64,000 nucleotides of DNA from Endomychus coccineus (Eukaryota; Arthropoda; Insecta; Coleoptera; Endomychidae), in contig OY294067.1 of assembly GCA_958510875.1 (NCBI GenBank), positions 264,714,180 to 264,778,179 on the forward strand. Direction: 5' to 3'. The notes under the pieces were generated by a model. It saw nothing but the letters and a program-made list of their open reading frames with translations. It did not search any database and was not told the DNA's origin. How positions within the stretch are numbered: the first letter of the stretch is position 1; each line of letters starts with the position of its first letter. Position numbers and translations under genes: made by a program. Below, in pieces: positions 43,119-55,260 of this stretch.

Positions 43119-43359
43119 GTCACGTTAGGTTAGGTTACAAGCAGAGAGGGTATAATCAGCAGCCATTATTGATTACTTTGAGAGTGTTAAGATTAGCGCG
43201 ATTACAATATTTGCATTCTATATCAACAAAGTTAGGTTAGTAGGTTAGGTTAGGTTAGGTTACAAGCAAAGGGAGTACAATAAACAACCACTATTGGTTA
43301 TTATAAGAGTGTTAAGGTTAGCGCAATTACAATATTTGCATTCTATATCAACAAAATTA

Positions 43360-45354
43360 TAGTCCAAGAGGCAGTGAATTTTTTTGGTACTTATTTTCCC
43401 AGTCGGTATATATCTTTAATTTGTTATTTTGGTGACACCAATCAAGAATTTCTGAGTCAAAAATTTTCCGATGGGGTTAAAAGGTAAAAAAGGCAAATGA
43501 GTGACTTATTTTCCCCGTTATAAATATTTTACATTTACTAAAGTAGATTATGAAATTTACGAAAAGAGCAATCTGGCTTGTCTCAAACTGTGGAAAGTGA
43601 ACCTGGCTGAAAATCTGGGGATCGGAAAATTTGACTAATTTTTGACCTCTTACACTTATTTTTACATGCTTGAAATTTAACGTGCAGATTGATATTATCA
43701 TAAATTATGACTTAAATAAGTCTGGCGGAGTTACGAAATTGGAAATGAGTCTGGCGGCATTTTCAAAATTGAAGGTAGCTACGACATCAATCGTCTGCAT
43801 AATCGAACGCATCGGATTAGCCGAGTCTGGCAAGGCTTTGAGGGTTTCCCATAATAGCCAGATTTCATTTCAAGATATTGTTATCATGCAAATCTGCATC
43901 TGACAAATTTTCAGAACTGCCAAAAGAAGAGAATTCATTTTTTTAAGCTATTGCATATAGCTTTTATCGCGGGCTTTGAGCGCGGCGACCGAATCAAGAA
44001 ATTCCGTAACGAAAAATAATATAAGACCTAAACACCTAACATGTGTCAAATTAATTAATTAATTTGAAGTTTCTAAAAGTGAGAAATTTCACTATTTTAT
44101 ACGAATGTTATAACACTCTAGCGCTTTAGACTCCGGGATTTTCACGTGGCGTATCGAAATTAGAAGGTTCGAATTATCTAAAAACATAATTGCATGAATT
44201 CCAGACGTCCTATGTAATTAGCTACGAACGAAATCATTTTGACATATGCCTCTAGGAGCTCGCTACCCGTCAGTTAGAGTTTATACGTTAGACGCGCGTA
44301 GCAGAGACCTGAGAGTACCTGTTTCTATTAAGCTATTGCATATAGCTCTTATCGCGGGCTATGAGCACGACGACCGAATCAAGAAATTCCGTAACGAAAA
44401 ATAACAGGAACTCGTTTATGTTGCGCTCTCTCGGGTGACTAATATTGAAAAATTTTATATCACGACAAAAACGATAATTCTACATTCAAGTTTCATAATA
44501 ATCGAAGGCAAGCTGCATCGGCTGCATCTTTGTTGCAAGAATTCAAAAGACTGCCTTTAAATAGTGTTCAGACGACAGCTCAAAGTGTCTTAGATTTCAT
44601 TTCATTGAAAAATTGAATTTGAAAATGAATAATGATCCACAAGAATCCACAACAAAACATGGGACCACCATTGACGCGGTATTTTCCAGATATTTAGACG
44701 ATATCAAGTCTCAAACTTATGTCTCTTATTTCAGTTATTCAGTTACCATAAACCTATAGTTTCAATGATAACAAATTCCTGAATAACCTACATGTATTGT
44801 AAGATAATAAAAATATTTTAAACGATATTAACTTCTCATTTATTCAATAAAAGAAAAAAAATTGTTTTCTTACCGGTCACCACGCTCAAACAGTGTAACT
44901 TGAATTAATATCAAAGAAAAAACTTGAATTAAAATATCAAAGAAAAAAAAATACTGCATAAATTTAAAAAAATAAATAATTATAATTGCATAAGTTTAGG
45001 AAAAATGCTATGCAATAGCTTTACCGCGGCAGTCCCCGAATGCCACACGTATTTTTTCAGTTTTTCACCTGCCAGATGCCATTTACCATGCTTACAGATC
45101 AGACAGACTGTTTTTTCTACCTAACTTTAGTAAACACATTATTACTAAAACCATTTTCATCAGTGGAAAAAAATGTGCAGCGCTTTTGTATCTTCTGAAG
45201 CATTTTCCGCCTCAACCCTCCCCCCTCTTTCCATAATATAGAAAATGTTGCTCAGAATTACTAAATATTACTCATAATTACTAACTGAACAATTCTATCG
45301 ATGTTAACTGACTGGGGAAATTAGTACCAGGAAAATTCACTGCCTCCTGGACTA
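43360..45354. mobile_element. ~2-kb inverted-repeat element with TTA duplication
   Basis: TAGTCCAAGAGGCAGTGAAT at 43360 returns inverted at 45335-45354 (ATTCACTGCCTCCTGGACTA), and the arms extend to about 50 bp. TTA stands at 43357-43359 and 45355-45357 and the satellite resumes on both sides. A 3-bp TTA duplication fits PIF/Harbinger, but the ends do not settle it. Inside are a pair of ~75-bp direct repeats (43947-44020 and 44331-44402), a piece related to the element at 18456-19025 (44042-44272), and a short plus-strand coding-like piece at about 44620-44755 (HGTTIDAVFSRYLDDI, YVSYFSY) that I do not place in a family. Confidence 0.7.
44042..44272. repeat. Copy of the inner part of the 18456-19025 element
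   Basis: Reverse complement matches 18728-18955 (landmarks AGCGAGCTCCT, GGCATATGTCAAAATGATTT, CATAATTGCATGAATTCCAG against CACGCAATTATG, and CCGGGATTTTCACGTGGC). Its CCGGGATATC termini are absent. Confidence 0.65.
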
Positions 45355-45410
45355 TTAGGTTAGGTTAGAAACAAAGGGGGTATAATAAACAATCATTATA
45401 GGCTATTGTG

Positions 45411-46375
45411 CAAATACTTGCATACAGAAGGGTGGTTGGCCTAGGCAGCAGGTACTACATGCCAATTATCTGACCTGACAACCAGGTACATACCTGGGAC
45501 TCAGTTTACGTAGACCTTAAAAAGACCCGGTACTGAATTTACCTACATAAAAACGCAATTAATAGATGCCTGACTCAATTTACGTAGACCCGTCAGTACA
45601 TCGTAAATATCAATACCATGTCAGTGAATATCAGAAGCTTTATCAAACATATTTGAATAAGAACAGCTATCGAATGTAAAAATAATAGCACTTATGGGTC
45701 GGAGAACTTGACTAAATATATTAACACATGTTGAATAACTGATAGAAGCGTTGCTGTTAAAAAGAATGGTGTTAACTCAAGAATTATTACTTGAGAGTTA
45801 CCAACAGAAATATAAATTATTAAATTGTACCAGACTACTTGAATACGAGGGCCATTCCATTAGTTGTGAAATTCTTGAAAATAATTTTTTTTATTTCAAT
45901 TCCATAGCTAAATATCCATAAGAACGTTAGTTCCGTCTAGACTATTTTTTGAGATTGTCCCTCTTCTTCATTGATGAAATCTTGCAATTTAGGATTCATA
46001 CGGTAAATGAGCTTGTCTGGTAGTATAATGAACCCTAATACTGACATGACAGTATTATGTATCATTTGCAATATAAAAGTATCTGAGAATGAAATTAACA
46101 CCGACTGACAGGAAATGGTTCAAAGTAAGATTTGTAATCAGATAATAGATTCAAATAAAATATCTGTAAGATTGTAATGGAAATAAAAATGATTTACAAT
46201 AATGAAGAAAAGTATAGATTGGCAATAATTAAATTTCGTAAAAACGCAAATGTGACAATATATATACACAAAATAGTTCCAATTACTATTCTTGAAAATT
46301 CTTGGCTTCCGGATGGATTTCGCGTCACAATAGCATCACTTGATGCCGACGTTTCAAGCCAACCATTACAGGTGA
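45411..46375. other. No recognisable gene
   Basis: AT-rich spacer. A frame at 46177-46533 spans the palindrome at 46376-46411 and has no domain motif. Confidence 0.4.
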
Positions 46376-46411
46376 CATCTTCAAGGAAGGCTCAAGCCTT
46401 CCTTGAAGATG
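46376..46411. repeat. Perfect 17-bp inverted repeat with 2-bp spacer
   Basis: CATCTTCAAGGAAGGCT, CA, then its exact reverse complement AGCCTTCCTTGAAGATG. No T-run follows, so a terminator is unlikely. It could extrude as a cruciform, or be a small fold-back or assembly artefact. Confidence 0.85.
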
Positions 46412-47319
46412 AACTGAAACTGATTCTTCTTGTTTCTCTAGCGGTATTCATTGTGGGAAAAAACATTTACGCTACACAGTTCACTTTATTCCGGTGTAAC
46501 TACGTTCTGTTACCTGACCCTGCCGTTGTGTGATCATGTGCGAAGTGGAATGGATGGGTTTTCAAATGTTGGGAAGTCAATATCCTGAGTCACGGTTTAG
46601 ATTATTTGGATGTTTTAGGATTTCCATCGCTTCAAGAAGTTTGGGACTCGGGCTATGATTTTAGAATTTTCGAAAAAGATTTGATGATTAGTGTCAAACT
46701 TGTGTTCCGGAAGTGCAGATCTACTGGTGTCACGAAGCCTTGTACAGCGCTCATGTTCTTTTACATGAGTAGCTACTGTACGCCCTGTTTCGAAATCTCC
46801 GTTAATAGTTGCTTGATTTCCTTTTTCCAGTTTTTCTAATTTTATTTTCTAATGTCTGATTTCTTTTTGCCAGCATTCGATTTTCAAGTATCGAAATAAA
46901 TTCCATTACTTTCGGTAATTGCATTTTCATCCTCCGCATTTCCACTTGTAACTGCAAAATTTATGTTCTTTACTGAAATTTTTTGATATTCACTATTATT
47001 AGAAAATTTTGAGATATATCGAAACACGAACACGAGTATAATCCCGGGTGCTTCAAAGGCAAGTTGAAATTTAAATTATATAACCATTTACTCAACATTA
47101 CAGATTCAGGAACTACAATGCATATTTGGGAGCCAAAATTTATTTTCAATAAAATAAATAAATCTACCTACCTCCTTTTTTATCTCACCAGTTTCTCAAA
47201 TTTACTCATCACGTTCGTTAAATAGGTTACTGAAGTCGCCTAACTTTAGGTTACGTTAAACAAACTGACCGATACGTTTAAATCGAAATGCAGCTGATAA
47301 AATGCTGAAACTAATTTAG
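46412..47319. other. No recognisable gene
   Basis: AT-rich spacer with unremarkable open frames (46606-46839). Confidence 0.4.
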
Positions 47320-48946
47320 ACTAACAAAAACAGTTACAGAAAACACTCGATAGTCTTGAAAAATGGGCAGAAACTAATGGCGTCCAATTCTCCCACGAGA
47401 AAACAAAATGTCTACTGTTCTCCAAAAAACATAATCCTGAAATTCCTCGTTTAACTTTAGATGGTCGACCACTGAATTTTGTTGACAATTTGAAGTTTTT
47501 AGGAATGATATTCGACAAAAAGCTGAACTGGAAAGGTCACATTATTAACTTGAAAAATGTATGTCAAAACGGACTGAACCTGATGAGAACACTTGCAAAC
47601 AGGAACTGGGGTGCTGATTACAACAGTCTTATGCTGATATACAAATCCTAAATCAGATCTAAGCTGGACTACGGCTCATTAGTATATTCATCTGCAAAAA
47701 AATCGATTCTGAGAAGCCTGGATACCATCCACAATACAGCACTAAAAATCGCATTGGGAGCCTTTTGTACAAGTCCTTCTGCCAGTGTCCACTGCGAAAC
47801 AGGAGAATATCCCCTACATTCAAGAAGAAAATTTTTGAGTCTTTCATACGCTGTTGCAGTATCTTCAAACCCCACTAATCCTGCAAGACACAACATATTC
47901 TCTGATCGCTTCAAAAACCTTTATGCTCCAAAACCAAAAACAGATCCTCCCTTCTATGAGAGAATCAACCGATACCTTGCAGAATACCAGCTAACTTTTC
48001 CCCAAACATTTTCCAACAATATCCTCACCCCACCTCCTTGGACTATGAACCTTCCAGAAATCAATACAAACCTACTACAGTACAATAAAAATGATACCAA
48101 CCCCCTTCTAATCATTCAAAAATTCAATGAAATAATGGAAAAACAGCAGGGATTTTACTATTTTTAAGGCATTGGAGTACATAAAAACCAAAGAGCAACA
48201 AAATATAATTATTATATCGGACTCTCTCAGTGCACTTTCCAGCCTCTCCCAGGTATTCCCGAACAACCCAATCCTTCTCTCTATTAAGAACGTGCTATAT
48301 AATCTGCAACTGCAACACAAAACCGTGAAGTTTATATGGATTCCATCGCACATCGGAATAAAAGGCAATGAAGATGTAGACAAATTAGCGAGAGGGGCAA
48401 TTGGTGATGATATGATCCCAACTATACAGGAAATTGTACACACTGACTATAAAAAGACAGTTAAGGATTCTATCATCAGAGAATGGCAATCTCAGTGGAA
48501 TAATTCTCAATCTAAATTATTTCAAGTGAAAAAACATGTCACCCCATGGCAATCAAACCCCGCCAGTAGAAGCACCAGATCATTCTCTCCAGATTAAGAA
48601 TTAGCCATACCCGAATAACACATAGTTACCACCTTTCAAGAAGTAACCCACCAACGTGTGAAGTGTGCCAAAGTCAGCTCTCCGTTAAACACATCCTAGA
48701 AGAATGCCCAATGAACTATAACCAGCGACGCGTACACCACATTCCTCCATCAATTGAAGCAATACTGAACTCCAGATGTGATATGAAAAAACTAATAGCG
48801 TTTCTAACAAATATCAATATTACTAACGAAATATAATTATTGTAAATATTATTCATTGTATATATGTATTCATGGTGTCATACATTTCTGTGTCTCTAAT
48901 AACCTTAAGGGTTGATGAGACTATTATTTAAATTTGAAAAAAAAAT
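47320..48946 (+). pseudogene. I-type LINE fragment (RT end plus RNase H)
   Basis: Plus strand. The RT end reads SLEKWAETNGVQFSHEKTKC, then LKFLGMIFDKKLNWKGHI, NGLNLMRTLANRNWGADY and SKLDYGSLVYSSA (about 47330-47700, two stops or shifts), and continues in the 47754-48167 frame. The RNase H follows in the 48172-48597 frame: IIIISDSLSALSSLSQV with a catalytic aspartate, and VKFIWIPSHIGIKGNEDVDK with the H and D of the active site. The TDGSK start of the RNase H is missing at 48166-48172, an apparent internal deletion of about 40 codons. A CCHC-like tail (CEVCQ...HILEECP in a shifted frame near 48657-48710) and a 3' UTR end in A(9) at 48937-48946. RNase H after RT places it in the I/R1/LOA-type group. 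Confidence 0.8.
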
Positions 48947-49009
48947 CTCTTTCCTTGTTGAATTTTAATTTTTGGGTATATATTGAAGTTGATTACGGTT
49001 GATTAATTT

Positions 49010-49430
49010 TGTTATTATTTGAGAGCTACTGGATAGATAGTGGCTTTCGGCTCCACATTAGGGTGTTCTCGCCTAAACTCTCTAAAACTGGTTTCCTTCC
49101 AGGACACTGTCATTTGAATAAACATCTACACACAATAGGCATTGTTGAAAACCCAGCTTATAGTAGATGTAGAGAGGCGGATGAAACTGCCTCTCACATC
49201 CTAGCAAAATGCCCAGCATTGGCTTCTATCAGGCTACAACACCTCGGCAGCACACATATGCTGCTTGAAGCCATAAGAGATATCTGTCCATGCAAAATTT
49301 TTACGTTCGGCACTGCCTTAGGCCTGCTGGACTGATTCTTGTATCAAGGGGCGCACAATGGACCCAATCAAGCGGTCTAAGTGCAGCGGACTTGTCCGCC
49401 CCCGTTTTGATTGATTTATTGATTGATATT
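49010..49430 (+). pseudogene. LINE RNase H/C-terminal tail fragment
   Basis: The frame 49009-49335 reads TGFLPGHCHLNKHLHTIGIV, then SRCREADETASHILAKCPAL and IRLQHLGS. This matches the segment after the RNase H of I/R1-type LINEs (LTGHxxLxxHLxxMGxxxxxxCxxC-ExxEHxxxxCPAL). Only this end and a 3' UTR remain. The second cysteine of the CxxC is Arg here (CRE). It differs in sequence from the LINE that ends at 48946, so it is a separate insertion. Confidence 0.7.
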
Positions 49431-50439
49431 ATTCAGGATGATTAACAATTATTTACTACGATTTGTTTAATTGTGTTTATTGCCTGCTGAAAATCTGATT
49501 GTGACAATGGTATTGAAAAAAGCCTATGTATCATTCAAGGAAAGGCAGCCATCTTATGTGCTCTAGGACTAAACGAATCTGATGGAATCAAAATAGCTGA
49601 GAAGGTTTTTTCCGATAAATATTAAAAGAAATGTTGTTATCTGTTCTTGCTAGTCTTAAAGCCAGAAAGTTGATAGAATTGTTTATTTCAGTTTCTACAG
49701 TAGATTTTATTTTTGGGTGGACTGCATTTAGAAATAGGAGAAAGTTATCTAATTGTCTATTTGTCTATTAAAATATTTTAAAACATTCTAGTAATTGAAT
49801 TTAAATTACTTTTTCAATTGGTGGTCATGAATTAATGGAACACGAACTATACTTATACTACAAAGTGGTTAAGCCCCATTCGAATTGATAATACAATGAA
49901 TACAAACTAAATTTATGCATATTCAGCTAAAGTATTTCGCTTGTTTGGATTAAAATTTGCAGTCAAGCCTTGCTGCAGCTGGTGGTTATCGCTATACGTT
50001 TTCGGTTCGATCGAACGTACATTGATATTGAGCATCAACCGCGATGTAGCTTGCCGGGTATAATATGCAGTTTCTAACGTGACTTATCTTAGTTAAATTT
50101 TCTGCACGTATTTACTTTGAAGGTATTACATTGATCCGGCAGTTATAACCTTTATAAAAAAATAAATAAACTGTTAAAAAGTTAAGACGGATGTGTTAGC
50201 TTCCACTTTTCAACGCTTCATAAGTATGTTAAAGCTAATCTTCACTCCCTTTCTGCTTGATACTAGGATTATTTGGAGAGTTCTTGAAACGGCGATGTAA
50301 TTTTAATCAACTTAATCCATGGGGTTAAATCTTCTCCATCTTCTACTTATCACAGTAAACGGTAAACGAAACGCCCTTATCAGAGCTGACGTAATAAACT
50401 AATAACATCACTTGGAAAATAAGAATTTCGATTAAGTCT
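49431..50439. other. No recognisable gene
   Basis: AT-rich spacer, nothing supported. Confidence 0.45.
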
Positions 50440-51373
50440 TTTTTTATATTTTGACTACACCAGAGGGAAACCTGTAATGTTCGAAGAGCCAGTGTGAGCC
50501 AGTAGTGGAATGTAGAGAGATGAGATAGGCATAGGTATTTTTTTTTTGGAGGTTTGGCTTGGAGGTTATAGATATGGGGAAAGACCTCACTAGGTAGAGA
50601 GATCCACAATTTGCCTGTTCGATAAAAAAATAAATGAAGTCTGGTAGGAAGAAATTCGGCAGGTCTCGAGCTTGAGAATGAAGGGATGGTTAGTTTGAGC
50701 TCGTCCAGTCCGCCTATCTAGAATCTCTCGGGGTGAAACAACAGACTAGATTTCTGATGAACAACGATCATGGAAATATCTATAGAAAAGGGAGAGATCT
50801 CCCACCTTTCTAAGATGTTCTGGAGCAGTCAATGAACTCGTAAGTATGACACCATCAATCAAAAGAATAGCTCTCTTCTGGATAGAATCCAAGAGATTCT
50901 GCGTATGTTTGGAGCCTAACTCCAAATATGTGAACAGTACTCCAGGACAGGTCATATCAGTGCTTTGTAGATTATGGGGAGCTGCTGGGATGTAAAGTGG
51001 CTTTTGGCAGGAAATAGAAAACCATGTTTATGTGAAACGGTTTTCGCAATGGACCTCACATGATCGTCCCATGACAGGGTGCTGTTGATGGTGATTCCGA
51101 GCATTATTATAGAAGACTTCATAGGAATAGTTGTACCTGACATCATCATATCAGGGATTGTGGGATCCCTCTCCTTGGAGAAGCTTGAGTTTTGATTACA
51201 TTAAACTCTACTGGATTATCAGATACCCATTTCAAAAACTTTGTCACATCTTCATCAATTGCGTCAACCTGACCATGTCTCGCTTCTCTGGGTTCATTGG
51301 ATAGTATAGGGACTCTAGATGAGAAAGCGGTATGAAGTGTACCATAATCTGCAAATCTGTGGACGGGACAGGT

Positions 51374-52742
51374 CAGGGCCGGGTTTAGGGGTGGGCCGAG
51401 GAGGCCTCCACCAATTAGGGGCCCCCACAAAAGATCAAGTGAAGAAAAAGAATTGCTTATTACAGAAATCGTATGACAATTATTTAATATAGTAATCAAT
51501 AGTATCGTTATCAATAGTATTGATGTGAATATTGGTAATCAATAATGAATAATATCATCTTTTTTCGTCATTTAGTGCATCATTTGCATGTACTACAGAT
51601 TTTGCAATATATTTTTTGCTATTAAAAATCTATTTGCGGTTTTTCAACTTTTTGGAAGAAGTTCACTTATTTTTCACGTGCTCTACAAGTCGTTACAAGA
51701 ACCTCTAAAAATCTCACTCCGACACAGAGAAACGTCACATACATGTTCCAACTCGAGTGAATAGTTTCCGCTGGTCTTCTCGTGCAGACGCTACTAAAGC
51801 TTTGGTGCTCGGATATGCAGACATGAAACAAACACTCTTGTTAATGTCCGAAGATGATGAGCAACATTCGAAAACCCAAGTCAAGTGTCAAGACTTGCAT
51901 AAGCAAATGTGCAAATTGTCTTCTGGAATGACATTTTAAACAGAGTTAACGCGACAAGCAAACTGCTTCAAAATTCCAAGCTCGACTTGAATTCGGCAGT
52001 CTGAAGTCACTGAGAGTTTTCAATGTCGTCAAAAACTACCTCCCTGTAATCGACCAGTTGTTGCCATCATTGGACCAACGGCTTGAGGCGTATGAACTAG
52101 TGTCTACGCGTTTCTGATTTCTGGCTGAACTCGAGGATTTGAGTTCCGATGATTTGCGTAAACAAGCACGGCTTTTGGCTGGGATTTACAAAGACGATGT
52201 TGATGAAAATCTTGGGGTCGAGCTAATACAATTTGTCGAATTTTACAGACAGTTTTCTGGAAACAAAGACCTACTGAAGTAGCGAACATTGTATGTACTC
52301 GTTAATCATTTAAAAACAGCTGCAGGATGCTTTTCCTAATGTTGAAACTATATTAAAAATGTGTCTCGTTCTAATGATCACGAATTTTTAAGCGGAAAGA
52401 TCATTTTCAAAATTAAAATTGTTGAAAAACAGATTGCAAACGGCAAAATGAATCAGCAACGTCTTAACGATCTCGGGATTCTGAGCAGCAACAGAGATAT
52501 TTTGAGTTCCTTGAAAATTGACGATATCATCGACTGTTTCGCGGTGAGGAAAACTCGAAAAATACCTGTGTAAAGTTATTGATATTTATGTACATTAAAT
52601 ATATATTGTTTTGAAATGTATTAAAATTGCATTCAGTATACAGTCGGTGTATACTGAATAAAAAAAAGTGTTACCTTCTGACATATAGGGGCCCCCACCA
52701 AACTTGGGCCCAGGGGCCTCCACCACTTTAAATCCGGCCCTG
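51374..52742 (+). mobile_element. ZMYM1-like hAT element inside LINE-A copy 2
   Basis: Ends CAGGGCCGGGTTTAGGGG and, inverted, TTTAAATCCGGCCCTG; size 1369 bp. It interrupts the LINE between GGACGGGACAGGT and TGGTC, which are adjacent in LINE copy 1 at about 11627. A clean 8-bp duplication is not visible, so the junction may have been altered. Related ends occur at 32853-33167 and 59005-59079. Confidence 0.8.
51745..52573 (+). pseudogene. hAT transposase remnant (ZMYM1-like)
   Basis: Plus strand. FRWSSRADATKALVLGYADM (51757-51939 frame) corresponds to the RWSARADA motif in zinc-finger MYM-type 1-like hAT proteins. Shifted frames continue with KSLRVFNVVKNYLPVIDQLL and YELVSTRF, LAELEDLSSDDLRKQARLLA, and VELIQFVEFYRQF. 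The dimerisation domain follows: DAFPNVETILKMCLVLMI, then SFSKLKLLKNRLQTAK-like residues and MNQQRLNDLGILSSNRDIL (52361-52573). The N-terminal zinc finger and most of the catalytic part are missing. Dead copy. Confidence 0.75.
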
Positions 52743-53950
52743 TGGTCTTTTTTGGTAGATCGTTGATATGGAGCAGAAACAAGATTGGTGCCGAGAGATA
52801 TACCTGTGGAACACCAGCGTTTATAGCCATTATATCGGAGGATACTCCGTCAACCACCACATGAAGTGATTTATCTGAGAGAAAACTCGATATTAAGCAA
52901 CAAAGCTGAGACCGCCAACCATAAGACGGAAGTTTCCCAAGAAGGCTTTTGTACTAGACTTGGTCAAATGCTTTGGAGATATCCAATGATACAGCTAGAG
53001 ATCCCCATGTATTTCAATAGATTTCTTCCATACATGTGTTACGTAGGCAAGTAGGTCGACGGAAACCACATTGCCGATCATTCACGCTTTTGTAGCTCTC
53101 TAGGTATTTGATGAGTTAGATACTGATTGCTTTCCGCATCACTATAAAGATCACATATAATAGTGCAATGGGTCTATAATTATTAGACAGGGTCTTCTTC
53201 CCTTTTTTTGGAATTGGTTGTACTCTAGCTGTTTTCCAGATGCAAGGAAACACACCAAGTTTGTATGAAAGGGTGAACAACCTGCAGAAAACTGGTGTTA
53301 ATTCAGGCGCACATTTCTTGAGTACGACAGGTGGAATTCCATCTGGCCCCAAAGAGTATTTGATATTGAGATCAAGCAGAATGTGCGCTGACGAAAGACA
53401 ATTTCAAGCATATGACAATCGATGGCAGCAATATCAGGAGGGTCCTTCCCTTGTGGATGTAAAGTGGAATTTGCTGCAAAAATTCCAGCAAAAATGTTTG
53501 CTTTTTTCTTGTGGTGTAGTAGCCAGTGTGCCATCTTTTTAGTTAGGGGAGGGAATGAACTGAAGAGAAATTCCTACCAATTGCTTTGACGAAAGTCCAA
53601 AAGGAACCTGAGTCATTCGGGCATTCGATAAGCTTTGATTTATTTTGGCATTATGTTCCTCTTTCGAAACGTTTATTGTTTCATTGCACATATTTCTGGC
53701 TTCAATATATTTAGTTCTAGTCTCCAGACATGGGTAACCGTGCCAACGAATATATGCTGTTTGTTTTGAAGCGACGGCCCTATAACAGATTTTATTAAAC
53801 CATCGTTCACCAGATAATAGTGATTTGTTGGAATGGAGAGATTCAAAACAAACGCTTCTCCTAGGAAACTTGGAGAAGAACATGCTAAGACCGTCACAGT
53901 CGGTTGTAATGCTAAACTGTCGTAGTGATGAGTGAATGGTTAGAGTTTCC

Positions 53951-54989
53951 CAATGGTGTACGTACCTTTATTTCATAGGGATCTAGATTGTTAGTGTTAG
54001 GTTAATTCGGAATTCGGCAGTACCAAAATTCCTGGTCTAATGATTTCAACAACCCAATCCAGTCTCTAAAAAGTTAGATTTTTTTAAATAGGTACGAATA
54101 TTCAAACAAAATAAAAACCGCTTTATTTTGCAAACAATGAAATCTAAGACTTTCCAAATTGAGTATCAAGAATAAAAAAAAGTCTGTTTCATCTTCGTTT
54201 TGATTACTATAAAATTAATGCGAAAAATACAACTTTCAATGAAGCTATTTTGGTCACCCACTGAGTTCCATATTTGCAGGTTAGACATTCGGGTTTGCCT
54301 CCGTTTTGGTAAGTATGAAGATTTCAAGTTTCCGTTCCTTCAATGATCTACTGTATATAGAATAAACCTGTTACATTCTTCCGGAGGGGAATATTCTTTC
54401 ACGCTTTCAAAGTATGAGTTATGCATAGAAGTGAAGCTTTGAATCGATCAAATGTTACCATAAACTTCCTGTTATCATTTGAGGCCAATCTTTCTTTCTT
54501 AGTTTGATTTATTGGGATTTATCTTTCAATACTATGAAATCATTCTGTGCACTTATATATTCATATCATTAGCTGCTAACATTAAATAATCTTAATCGTT
54601 TCGAACCTACACATTAGCTCCATTAAAGTGTTGTTAAAGACCCACAAAACCACTTTCGCAGTGTATAATCAAATCATCTTGATGTGCTAAGTAGATGCTT
54701 ATAATGTACTTAAGTCTGTTTATCTGACTATCGACGTTGACATATAAGTTTGATTTCCTCAATCTCAATACTAGATGAACACAATATACAATTTGTTACA
54801 ATTGTACCGCAATGTCAGGGATTCAAGAAATATGAAACATTGAACCTTCTATTCTAAAGTTGGATAAATAAATAAATAGAATTTAAACAAAATTTGAAGC
54901 TAATAAACTATAGCAAAGTTCACACTGCGGATAGACTTTAACACTATAAAAAGAAATAATAACCCCTTATCCACTAAAAATACTGTTAT
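53951..54989. other. No recognisable gene
   Basis: AT-rich spacer, nothing supported. Confidence 0.45.
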
Positions 54990-55260
54990 AGTACTGAGGA
55001 CCTTTCAGCTACTAAGTAGCCATCATCAGAGTAAACTAAATTAGATATAAAAAACTAAATGTGTCTGTTTAAATAGTATTTGTAAATAGAAGTGTAAACA
55101 AGGGAATACCCTCAGCCGGAATGAATCTGAATTGATTAAATTATTTTGCACTTATACATTTCCATCCCTTCTGAATTACCTAGGTATTTGTTATAACTGT
55201 GTTTCAAGAGTGATAAACTTTTTTGAGAGATGGTGTGACCTGTATTTGAAATGTGATCCG
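54990..55260 (-). repeat. PLE family-2 3' end with hammerhead-like motif
   Basis: On the minus strand the coding-like start (GTGACCTGTATTTGAAATGTG region inverted) leads through CTAGGTAATTCAGAAGGGAT and the AATGTATAAGTG section to CTGATGATGGCTACTTAGTA, then GCTGAAAGGTCCTCAGTAC (55029-54990). The same succession occurs on the plus strand at 62140-62385 (CAGGTCACGCTA, CTAGGTAATTTAGAAGGGAT, GATGATGGCTAGTTGGTAGC). The hammerhead core CTGATGA / GCTAC...GTAGC / GAAA is present with a mismatch at the base of stem II. Confidence 0.6.

Larger units (their letters stand above)
41085..45410. repeat. ~125-bp satellite array interrupted by two transposons
   Basis: Units with GAGAGTGTTAAGATTAGCGC, ATTACAATATTTGCATTCTA, ATCAACAAAGTTAGGTTAG and a GTACAATAAACAACCA-type section. 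Pieces: 41085-41279, 43119-43359 and 45355-45410. Each unit contains a short run of TTAGG (up to about five at 43225-43260), the motif of insect telomeres, probably as part of this repeat rather than a telomere. Two insertions break the array: 41280-43118 and 43360-45354. Confidence 0.75.
50440..53950 (-). pseudogene. LINE family A, copy 2, split by a hAT element
   Basis: The longest copy of the family, reading leftward. From about 53945: end of the endonuclease region (LLSGERWFNKICYRAVASKQ, 53883-53539), the linker (MAHWLLHHKKKANIF, 53534), then the RT fingers with MGPDGIPPVVLKKCAPELTP, NNYRPIALL (53352-53116), and VVDGVSSDIMAINAGVPQVY with LFLLHINDL (52860-52633). After the hAT insert (51374-52742) come the catalytic region (PVHRFADYGT, second D changed to Y), the GITINSTLSWDDHVRSIAKT block (51149-50952), SIQKRAILLIDG, and FYRYFHDRCSSEI. 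The 3' end near 50440 has an A-rich tail. Several frameshifts. No RNase H, so CR1/Jockey-type. Confidence 0.85.

Noticed and set aside
43225..43262. TTAGG runs as a telomere
   Set aside because: Only about five units, embedded in a longer satellite unit and surrounded by unique and transposon DNA; at most an interstitial motif.
46177..46533. 118-codon open frame as a gene
   Set aside because: It runs through a perfect palindrome and shows no domain, conserved motif or gene context.
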